A DNA stretch of 49,322 nucleotides from JBFMFB01 sp040752115 (GTDB taxonomy: Bacteria > Pseudomonadota > Gammaproteobacteria > Burkholderiales > Sulfuricellaceae): assembly GCA_040752115.1 (NCBI GenBank), contig JBFMFB010000017.1:1-49322 (forward strand). Reading direction: 5' to 3'. Shown in pieces: positions 9,861-16,633 of the stretch (the first letter of the stretch is position 1; each line of letters begins with the position of its first letter). The notes under the pieces are model-generated. The model searched no databases. It had not been told where the DNA came from and saw only the letters and a program-made list of their open reading frames with translations. A program made the translations under genes and the position numbers.

Positions 9861-11186
9861 CTACATGTTTTTCCCGCGCAGCGCCGCCCGCCGCCCCCGG
9901 CGCGCGTTCACGCCGGCCAGAATCGCGAGCCCGACGACGAAATAGCTGCCGGTAATCAGCATCGCCAGGCGGTGGTCGCCTCCGGAAAGCCAGTTGACCG
10001 ACCCATAGGTGATCGGCCCGAGGATGGAGGACAGCTTTGCTGCCAGCCCCCACAAGCCGAAAAATTCCGCGCGGCGGGCAGGCGGACTGAACAGCCCGAC
10101 CAGGGCACGCCCGCCGGACTGGGAAGCACCCAGACACAGGCCGGCGATGTTGGCGGCGGCCCAGAACATCGCCGGCCCCTGCGCCGCCCAGGCAAGCACG
10201 ATCATGACCAGCCAGCCGCACAGGGTCAGAGCGATGGTACGCACATGGCCGAAGCGATCCTGGAGGTTGCCGAAAAAAAACGCCCCGGCGGCGGCGGTGA
10301 CGTTCACCACCAGAATCAGCAGCAGCGTGTCCTGGGTGGAAAAATGCATCGCCTGCTGGGCGTAGATCCCGGCCAGCGTGATCACCGCCTGGATGCCTGC
10401 CTGGTAGAACACGGTGCAGACGAGAAAGCGGCGCAGATCGCGGTAATGCCGGGCGTGCCGAACGGTCTCGGCCAGCCGGGCGAATGCCTCGCGCACCGCA
10501 TGGCGGCCGAACGGGTGCAGCTGGGGGCGTGCCCGTTCGCGCAAAAACAGGAAGGTGGGCAAGCTGGCCAAGGCAAACAGCGCGGCCGTAATCAGCATGG
10601 TCACCGGCACGAACCGGGCGGCCGGCTGCCCCCCTGCCTGCGCCCAGCTCACATAAGCCAGGCTCGCGCCCAGGCTCACCAGCCCGCCGAGATAGCCCAA
10701 GCTCCAGCCCCACCCTGAAACCCTGGCCAGCGCCCGTCCGCGCGCCAGCTCCGGGAGGAAGGCGGCGATCAGGTTCTCGCCGCTGCCGAAGAAGAAATTG
10801 GACAGCACCACGAACAGCACGGCAATCGCCACATCGCCCGGCCCGGCCAGCGCCAGGCCGGCCGTAAACACCACGCAGCCGACCGTGGTCAGAAGCAGCA
10901 AGCGCTTCTTGGCGGCATAGGCGTCGGCATAGGCGCCGACGACCGGCGCGGTCGCCACGACCAGTGCATAGGATACGGCCAGCGCCGCCGTCCACGCGAA
11001 CGTCGCCCACGGCGCATTGCCCGCCACCGCGGCGACGAAATAGGCGTTGAAAATCGCCGTAATAACCACCGTGGTATAGCCGGAGTTGGCGAAATCGTAC
11101 ATCGCCCACGCCCACACCTCGCGGCGGCTTACCGTCTCGGCCAGATTGCCACTGGTTCTTCTTTTCTGCACGCTCACTCCAGCCAA
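9861..11186 (-). CDS. MFS transporter, UMF1/Atg22-like
   Basis: A 441-residue protein with about twelve membrane helices. The N-terminus reads EVWAWAMYDFANSGYTTVV, the signature of the Atg22-like (UMF1) branch of the major facilitator superfamily. A charged central loop (RERARPQLHPFGRHAVREAF, about residues 200-220) separates the two six-helix halves. The C-terminus is strongly basic (NARRGRRAALRGKNM). The substrate is unknown; relatives in bacteria are unstudied or linked to small-molecule export. It converges on dedA and its upstream side borders a CACGAAT palindromic repeat. Confidence 0.88.
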   Translation of the reverse strand: MAGVSVQKRRTSGNLAETVSRREVWAWAMYDFANSGYTTVVITAIFNAYFVAAVAGNAPWATFAWTAALAVSYALVVATAPVVGAYADAYAAKKRLLLLTTVGCVVFTAGLALAGPGDVAIAVLFVVLSNFFFGSGENLIAAFLPELARGRALARVSGWGWSLGYLGGLVSLGASLAYVSWAQAGGQPAARFVPVTMLITAALFALASLPTFLFLRERARPQLHPFGRHAVREAFARLAETVRHARHYRDLRRFLVCTVFYQAGIQAVITLAGIYAQQAMHFSTQDTLLLILVVNVTAAAGAFFFGNLQDRFGHVRTIALTLCGWLVMIVLAWAAQGPAMFWAAANIAGLCLGASQSGGRALVGLFSPPARRAEFFGLWGLAAKLSSILGPITYGSVNWLSGGDHRLAMLITGSYFVVGLAILAGVNARRGRRAALRGKNM

Positions 11187-11202
11187 CAGCTCAAACCCAG
11201 GA

Positions 11203-11268
11203 TTTAGCCACGAATGACACGAATTGGCACGAATAAATTCGTGAACATTCGTGTCATTCGTGGCTAAA
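11203..11268. repeat. CACGAAT palindromic element, copy 1
   Basis: A compact 66-base element with perfect 22-base terminal inverted repeats. The left arm reads TTTAGCCACGAATGACACGA and the right arm is its complement. It lies between the divergent MFS and hypF genes. It belongs to a family with at least six copies in this window. Confidence 0.9.
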
Positions 11269-11305
11269 CTAATGTCTTTCCGATAAAAGGCTGCACGCCC
11301 GGATT

Positions 11306-13585
11306 ATGGCCGCCCCTCCCCCTCCCGAGCAACCCGAAGCCAGAATCTGGCGGGTTTCCGGCCGCGTCCAGGGCGTGGGTTTCCGTCCCTTCATCTACCG
11401 CCTGGCGAGCCGCCACGGGCTCTCCGGCTGGGTAAAGAACCGCTCCGGCCAGGTGGAGATTTTCGCCCAAGGCGAGTCCGCCGCGCTGGCGGCATTCGGC
11501 GCGGCGCTCATCAGTGAAGCGCCTCCGCTGGCCCGGCCCGAGATACTTTCCTGCGCGCCGGCCGGGCCTGGACCGCATAACGGCTTTGCCATCCTGACAA
11601 GCGAGGAGAGCGAGGCCGGCCACGTCCACGTGCCGCCGGACTATTTCGCCTGCGCCGATTGCCTGGCGGAACTCTCCGACCCGACTGAGCGGCGCCACCG
11701 CTACCCGTTCATCAACTGCACCCAGTGCGGCCCGCGCTATACCCTGATCCGGCGCCTGCCCTACGACCGACCCAACACCTCCATGTCGGATTTTCCGTTG
11801 TGCCCGGCGTGCAGCGCCGAATACCGGAATCCCGCCGACCGACGCTTCCACGCCCAGCCCCTGGCCTGCCCCGCGTGCGGGCCGCGGCTCGCATTCACCG
11901 GGCCGGGAGAAGAGTCGATCTCGGCCAGCAACGCGGCGCTCGCCGCCTGCGTGCAAGCGTTGCGCCAGGGGGAAATCGTCGCGGTCAAAGGTATCGGCGG
12001 CTACCATCTGCTATGCGATGCGCGCAACCAGACCGCGATCCGGCGCCTGCGCCGCGTCAAGCCCAGGCCTGACAAGCCGCTGGCAGTGATGTTCCCGCTC
12101 GACGGCAGCGGCGGCCTCGACGCCGTTCGCCGGGAAACCGCGCCGACTGCAGTCGAAGCGGAATTCCTCGCCGGCCCCATGCGCCCGATCGTGCTGGTGG
12201 AAAAACGCCCTGATTCCGCCTTCCCCGAGGATATCGCGCCGGGACTGAAGGAAATCGGCATCATGCTGCCCTATAGCCCGCTGCACTATTTGTTGCTGGA
12301 AGATTTCGGCGGGCCGCTCGTCGCCACCTCGGCCAACGTGAGCGGCGAGCCGGTGCTGACCGAGAATGCCGAAATCGAGCAGCGCCTCGGCCATGTGGCG
12401 GAAGCCTTCCTCCACCATGACCGGCCCATCCTGCGTCCGGCGGACGACCCGGTATTCCGCGTCATTGCCGGCCGCCCCCGCCCGTTGCGCCTGGGACGCG
12501 GCTGCGCGCCCCTGGAGCTGCCGCTGAGCCGGCCGGTGCAGCGCCCCACACTGGCTGTAGGCGGACACATGAAGAACACCGTCGCGCTTGCCTGGGGCGA
12601 GCGCGTCGTGATTTCGCCCCACATCGGCGACCTTGATGCGCCGCGCAGCGTTGCAGTGTTCGAGCAGGTCGCGGACGATCTGCAGGCGTTGTACGGCATC
12701 CGGGCCGAGCAGATAGTGTGCGACCGTCATGCCGGCTACGCCAGCAGTCGCTGGGCCAAGCGCTGCGGCCTGCCGCTTGCCGAAGTCTGGCACCATCACG
12801 GCCACGCCTCAGCCGTGGCGGGCGAATTTCCGCAAGTCGCCGAATGGCTGGTATTCGCCTGGGACGGCGTGGGTTTGGGCGAGGACGGCACGCTATGGGG
12901 AGGCGAAGCGCTGTTCGGCGCGCCCGGCCGCTGGCGGCGAGTCGCCTCGATGCGGCCGTTTTGGCTGCCCGGCGGCGAAAAGGCCGGGCGCGAGCCGTGG
13001 CGCAGCGCTGCCGCACTGTGCTGGGAAACCGGGTTGACGTGGAAAGGCGGGCCGGACGATGCCGCCCTCGCCTATCAGGCTTGGCAAAAGCGGCTCAACT
13101 GCCCCCAGAGCAGCGCCGTGGGACGTCTGTTCGACGCCGCCGCCGCGCTGGCCGGCCTCATTCATACCGCCAGCTTCGAAGGCCAGGGGCCGATGCTGCT
13201 GGAAGCCGCCGCCACCGGGAATGCCGAACCCATTCCCCTGCCGCTGGCGCGCGACCAAGCCGGCGTGTGGCGCAGCGACTGGGCGCCGCTGCTGCCCCTT
13301 CTCCTCGACGAATCCCTGGCCGCGGCAGCGCGCGCCGCGACATTCCATGCGAGCCTCGCGCAAGCGCTCCTGGAGCAGGCGCGCGCCGTGCGGGCCGAAA
13401 CCGGAGTAAACGGCATCGGCTTAAGCGGCGGCGTGTTCCAGAACCGCCTGCTGACGGAACAGACAATCGCGACACTGGAAGCAGACGGGTTTTCTGTATA
13501 CCTGCCCGAACGCCTGCCCTACAATGACGCAGGGCTCAGCTTCGGACAGATCGTTGAAGCGGCGGCCACGCGAACAGAACATTAA
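11306..13585 (+). CDS. hypF: Carbamoyltransferase HypF (hydrogenase maturation)
   Basis: A 759-residue enzyme that makes carbamoyl-AMP from carbamoyl phosphate and ATP and passes the carbamoyl group to the C-terminal Cys of HypE, the source of cyanide ligands in [NiFe] hydrogenases. Domains in order: acylphosphatase-like (residues about 12-100, GRVQGVGFRPFIYRLA); two zinc fingers (C116, C119, C138, C141 and C166, C169, C188, C191); YrdC-like (about 205-390, with VKGIGGYHLLCDA); Kae1-like (about 410-759, with HHHGH near residue 496). All parts are complete. hypE follows after a repeat. No hypA, B, C, D or hydrogenase structural gene is in the window. Confidence 0.96.
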   Translation: MAAPPPPEQPEARIWRVSGRVQGVGFRPFIYRLASRHGLSGWVKNRSGQVEIFAQGESAALAAFGAALISEAPPLARPEILSCAPAGPGPHNGFAILTSEESEAGHVHVPPDYFACADCLAELSDPTERRHRYPFINCTQCGPRYTLIRRLPYDRPNTSMSDFPLCPACSAEYRNPADRRFHAQPLACPACGPRLAFTGPGEESISASNAALAACVQALRQGEIVAVKGIGGYHLLCDARNQTAIRRLRRVKPRPDKPLAVMFPLDGSGGLDAVRRETAPTAVEAEFLAGPMRPIVLVEKRPDSAFPEDIAPGLKEIGIMLPYSPLHYLLLEDFGGPLVATSANVSGEPVLTENAEIEQRLGHVAEAFLHHDRPILRPADDPVFRVIAGRPRPLRLGRGCAPLELPLSRPVQRPTLAVGGHMKNTVALAWGERVVISPHIGDLDAPRSVAVFEQVADDLQALYGIRAEQIVCDRHAGYASSRWAKRCGLPLAEVWHHHGHASAVAGEFPQVAEWLVFAWDGVGLGEDGTLWGGEALFGAPGRWRRVASMRPFWLPGGEKAGREPWRSAAALCWETGLTWKGGPDDAALAYQAWQKRLNCPQSSAVGRLFDAAAALAGLIHTASFEGQGPMLLEAAATGNAEPIPLPLARDQAGVWRSDWAPLLPLLLDESLAAAARAATFHASLAQALLEQARAVRAETGVNGIGLSGGVFQNRLLTEQTIATLEADGFSVYLPERLPYNDAGLSFGQIVEAAATRTEH

Positions 13586-13781
13586 CCACGAATGACACGA
13601 ATTTTCACGAATGAACACGAATAAAAAACAAAAGAATGTCACCAGACAGCCATTCGCCTTGCTGATGACGGCAGCCCTTTCATAACGATTGAGCCTTGCA
13701 AAAGAACTGAATGACACAGCACAGCCATACGGTACGATCACCAATGACTATTCGTGTTCATTCGTGAAAATTCGTGGTTAA
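13582..13781. repeat. CACGAAT palindromic element, copy 2
   Basis: The left arm at 13582-13622 has four CACGAAT units; the right arm at 13750-13781 is the complement with three. The arms enclose about 127 bases of unique sequence with no gene. The element starts within the hypF stop codon and ends 24 bases before hypE, so it fills the whole hypF-hypE gap. Confidence 0.9.
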
Positions 13782-13805
13782 CCGCCTTTTAAAATTCAAT
13801 TCACC

Positions 13806-14813
13806 ATGACCTCCCACACCCATATCACCCTGGCACACGGCAACGGCGGGCGTCTGATGCGCGAGCTGATCGAAGATGTGTTCGCCCGCCATCTCGCCAA
13901 CCCGCTGCTGGATGTGCGCACCGATGCGGCGACGCTGCCTTTTCCCGCCGACGAGCTGCTGTTTACCACCGACGGCTTCACCGTCCAGCCGCTGGAGTTT
14001 CCCGGCGGCGACATCGGCTCGCTGGCGGTGCACGGCACCGTCAACGACCTCGCCGTGTCGGGCGCGGAGCCGCTGTATTTGAGCGTCGGCGCCTTCATCG
14101 AGGAAGGACTCGAAATCGCACTGCTGGAACGCATCGTCGCCAGCCTCGCCCGCGCCGCGCGGGAAGCCGGCGTGAGCGTGGTGGCCGGGGACACGAAAGT
14201 CTTGCGGCGGGGGGAAGGCGGCGGACTGTATCTCGCCACCACCGGCGTCGGCGCCAGATCGCCCGGCCCGCGCCTCGGGCTGGACCGCATCCGGCCGGGG
14301 GATGCGATTCTGGTCAGCGGCCCGGTGGGCGACCACGGCACCGCGGTGATGCTGGCGCGCGAACAATTCGGCCTGCGCGGCGATCTGCAATCGGATTCCG
14401 CCTGCGTGCTGCCGCTGACCCAGGCGCTGCTGCCCCTTTCCGGCCTGCGTTTCATGCGCGACCCGACGCGCGGCGGACTCGCCACCGTGGCGCACGAAAT
14501 CGCGCATGCCGCCGGACTTCCGGTTCATCTGCGGGAAGACGCGATTCCCGTGCGCGAGCCGGTGCGCTCGGTGTGCGACATGCTGGGCTACGACCCGCTC
14601 TACCTCGCCTGCGAAGGAAGGGTGGTGGCGGTCGTCGCCGCCGAGCAGGCCGATGCGGCGCTCGCCGCCTGGCGCGCCCTGCCGCAGGGCGGGGCGGCGG
14701 CAATCATCGGCCGGGCAGGCGACGGGCGCGCGCAGGTCGTGCTGGAAACGGAACTGGGGGGCGAACGGCTGCTGGAAGAACTGGAAGACGATCCGCTGCC
14801 GCGGATCTGCTGA
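13806..14813 (+). CDS. hypE: Hydrogenase expression/formation protein HypE
   Basis: A 335-residue AIR-synthase-like ATPase that receives the carbamoyl group from HypF and dehydrates it to a thiocyanate for transfer to the HypC-HypD-iron complex. The N-terminus has ITLAHGNGGRLMRELIEDVF, and the nucleotide-binding region includes VHGTVNDLAVSGAEPLYLS and GDAILVSGPVGDHG. The protein ends PRIC, the C-terminal Cys (C335) that carries the thiocarbamate. It converges on the Crp/Fnr gene with 17 bases between. It may share a transcript with hypF through the intervening repeat. Confidence 0.96.
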   Translation: MTSHTHITLAHGNGGRLMRELIEDVFARHLANPLLDVRTDAATLPFPADELLFTTDGFTVQPLEFPGGDIGSLAVHGTVNDLAVSGAEPLYLSVGAFIEEGLEIALLERIVASLARAAREAGVSVVAGDTKVLRRGEGGGLYLATTGVGARSPGPRLGLDRIRPGDAILVSGPVGDHGTAVMLAREQFGLRGDLQSDSACVLPLTQALLPLSGLRFMRDPTRGGLATVAHEIAHAAGLPVHLREDAIPVREPVRSVCDMLGYDPLYLACEGRVVAVVAAEQADAALAAWRALPQGGAAAIIGRAGDGRAQVVLETELGGERLLEELEDDPLPRIC

Positions 14814-14830
14814 TTTCCGGAGATTGCCTG

Positions 14831-15523
14831 CTACTGGGCGTAGCTGCCCAGATTGTCGAGGTCGAAGATGTGCACGTCCTTGCCCTTCACCTCGATCAGG
14901 CCGGCCTCGGCCAGGGTGTGCAGGATGCGGGAGAAGGTCTCGGGTGTGATGTTGAGACTGGAAGCGATGATGTTCTTGTTGGCGGGGAAGCTGATGTCCA
15001 CGTCCTTCCCGCCCGCCGCGATTTCCTGGCCGCGCTGCACCAGGTAGGTAATGACGCGCTGGGTGGAGGAATGCAGGGTGCAGGATTCCACATCGTGGAT
15101 CAGCCGATGCAGGCGCAGGCTCAGCCCGGCCAGCATCTTGCGGGCAAGACCGGGATCGTGGTCGATGCCGTCGAAGATCACCACCGTCTTGGAGATGTGC
15201 AGCAGCAGCGAATCCATCAGTGCCTGGGAATACACCGGATAGGGCCGCCCCATGAACATCACCGCTTCGCCGAAGCTCTGGCCGGGGCCGATCAGCTCGA
15301 CCACCTTCTCGACACCCTGGGGAGAAGACAGCGCCAGCTTGATCTGGCCATGCACCACCAGGTAGAAGCCGGTGGAAGGGTCGCCGCGCTGGAACAGCAC
15401 TTCGCCGCGAGCCACCCGCAGCTCCCGCGCGCCCCGGGCGATCAGCTCGATTTCCGCCGGCTCCATTTCGTTGAACAGCGGAATGTTGGCCAGCATCGCC
15501 GGTATCTTTGCAGCTTTGTTCAA
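14831..15523 (-). CDS. Crp/Fnr family transcriptional regulator, DNR-like
   Basis: A 230-residue regulator: cyclic-nucleotide-binding-type beta barrel (residues about 15-125, with GQSFGEAVMF), dimer helix, and winged helix-turn-helix. The recognition helix reads TPETFSRIL, with E195, S198 and R199 matching the E-xx-S-R pattern of FNR that reads TTGAT half-sites. There is no N-terminal cysteine cluster for a 4Fe-4S centre, so it is closer to NO-sensing DNR/NNR types than to FNR. I prefer TTG 15523, which has GGAG at the right distance. An ATG at 15601 overlaps a perfect TATAAT and has no ribosome site. It is the last gene of the nrdD operon orientation and a candidate activator of the nor boxes nearby. 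Confidence 0.87.
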   Translation of the reverse strand: MNKAAKIPAMLANIPLFNEMEPAEIELIARGARELRVARGEVLFQRGDPSTGFYLVVHGQIKLALSSPQGVEKVVELIGPGQSFGEAVMFMGRPYPVYSQALMDSLLLHISKTVVIFDGIDHDPGLARKMLAGLSLRLHRLIHDVESCTLHSSTQRVITYLVQRGQEIAAGGKDVDISFPANKNIIASSLNITPETFSRILHTLAEAGLIEVKGKDVHIFDLDNLGSYAQ

Positions 15524-15599
15524 ATCGGCTCCGATTTTGTTCTTGCCGTTGGTCCGAGCGACAGTGGGTGGATTCACCGATTGCGCCGCCAGCGCGCCC

Positions 15600-15605
15600 A
15601 TTATA
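15600..15605 (-). promoter_or_regulatory. -10 element upstream of the Crp/Fnr gene
   Basis: A perfect TATAAT on the minus strand just after the nrdG stop (15609). No convincing -35 was found. It suggests that the regulator has its own start site and that translation begins downstream at TTG 15523 rather than at the ATG which overlaps this hexamer. Confidence 0.4.
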
Positions 15606-15608
15606 GGG

Positions 15609-16370
15609 CTAACCGCGGCGGATAGAGAAGTGCGGGAACAGCGGGCCGACTTCCGGGATGAGTGCATCGTCAGGAAAGCCCGTGGATGCCTGGGCGCACA
15701 GCACCGCATCAGCGCAGCCCTGGGGGCGGAATTCCTGTAGTACCCAGCGCCGCACCCCCAGCTCCGCCAGTTCACGGGCCATGGCCCGCAAATCTTCCCG
15801 GCTCAACAGGGCGGAATGCACGGTGGTGCGGAATTCGCTCTCCACGCCGTTTTCCAGCACGAGCCGCGCGCTTGCCCGCGCTTTTTCGCCGCTGCCGGGC
15901 GCGCCGGTGATGCGGTCGTAGGCGGCGAACGGCGCCTTGATGTCCATCCCCACCCAGTCGAGCAAGGGCAGCAGTTTTTCCAGCCGCGCCGGATAGGGGC
16001 CGCCGGTATGCAGCCCGATTTTGTAGCCGAGACTGCGCGCTTCCCGGATGGCGTCATCGAGGCCGGGCTGCAGGGTCGGCTCGCCGCCGCTGAACACCAC
16101 GGCATCCAGCATCCCCTGGCGTCGGTGCAGGAATTCCCGCACCGCCTGCCAGGTCAGGCTGCCTGCCGCCCCCCGCGGAATGAGGTGCGGGTTCTGGCAG
16201 TAGCCGCAGGCCCACGGGCAGCCTTGGCAGAACACCACTGCCGCGAGCTGGCCGGGATAATCTGTCGTGGTAAGCGGGACAAGACCGCCCGGAACGAGCC
16301 CGGGCAGCCCCAAATCAGGCTGTGAGCGCAGCGCAGGATTCACGGAAATGCTTGCGTTCGTAGTGCTCAC
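15609..16370 (-). CDS. nrdG: Anaerobic ribonucleotide reductase activating protein NrdG (radical SAM)
   Basis: A radical SAM enzyme that installs the glycyl radical on class III ribonucleotide reductase. The cluster motif is C-xxx-C-xx-C in CQGCPWACGYCQNPH (about residues 48-62), preceded by LTTTDYPGQLAAVVF; SGGEP follows near residue 94. The 253-residue frame starts at GTG 16370 and would overlap the upstream glycyl-radical gene by 56 bases. Internal GTG or TTG codons 10-20 residues later are possible starts, and no ribosome site decides between them. Its place directly after the separate glycyl-radical gene ties it to that protein as substrate. Confidence 0.9.
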   Translation of the reverse strand: MSTTNASISVNPALRSQPDLGLPGLVPGGLVPLTTTDYPGQLAAVVFCQGCPWACGYCQNPHLIPRGAAGSLTWQAVREFLHRRQGMLDAVVFSGGEPTLQPGLDDAIREARSLGYKIGLHTGGPYPARLEKLLPLLDWVGMDIKAPFAAYDRITGAPGSGEKARASARLVLENGVESEFRTTVHSALLSREDLRAMARELAELGVRRWVLQEFRPQGCADAVLCAQASTGFPDDALIPEVGPLFPHFSIRRG

Positions 16371-16509
16371 CCTTCTTGCCGATATTGAAGGAAGCGACCG
16401 GACGGTGGTAACCCATCACGCGGGTCCACACTTCGCACGGCTGGCGCTCTTCGTCGAGCAGCACGATCTCTTCGGTTTTCAGATTGGTCTGGTTGGACAG
16501 ATCGGTCAT
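16315..16509 (-). CDS. Separately encoded glycyl-radical domain of class III ribonucleotide reductase
   Basis: A 64-residue protein starting at ATG 16509 behind a strong aaggagac ribosome site. Residues 26-54 read EVWTRVMGYHRP then FNIGKKGEHYERK, which matches the C-terminal glycyl-radical segment of NrdD (R-V-x-G-Y, with G33 as the predicted radical site). The large NrdD protein upstream ends before this segment, so the two polypeptides together make one reductase. The situation resembles the YfiD/GrcA spare radical subunit of pyruvate formate-lyase. NrdG should activate G33. A 125-base gap with a CACGAAT palindrome separates it from nrdD. Confidence 0.82.
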   Translation of the reverse strand: MTDLSNQTNLKTEEIVLLDEERQPCEVWTRVMGYHRPVASFNIGKKGEHYERKHFRESCAALTA

Positions 16510-16539
16510 GGTTTGTCTCCTTCTGGTTGTTAACGGCAA

Positions 16540-16624
16540 TTAACCACGAATGGCACGAATTTTCACGAATGTGCCCGAATAAAATTCGCGATTACTTCGT
16601 GTACATTCGTGCCATTCGTGGTGG
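16540..16624. repeat. CACGAAT palindromic element, copy 3
   Basis: A compact element of about 85 bases: left arm TTAACCACGAATGGCACGAA at 16540, right arm GTGCCATTCGTGG ending near 16622. It lies exactly between the nrdD body and the glycyl-radical gene, starting 31 bases upstream of the latter's ATG. Confidence 0.88.
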
Positions 16625-16633
16625 CTTTTGATT

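Noticed and set aside
11203..13781. The regularly spaced CACGAAT units as a CRISPR array
   Set aside because: Units are only 7 bases, spaced 2-3 bases apart and inverted, with no spacers and no cas genes.
14831..15775. A 314-residue extended form of the Crp/Fnr regulator
   Set aside because: The extra N-terminus runs through nrdG coding sequence in another frame and a TATAAT, and is unlike the family.
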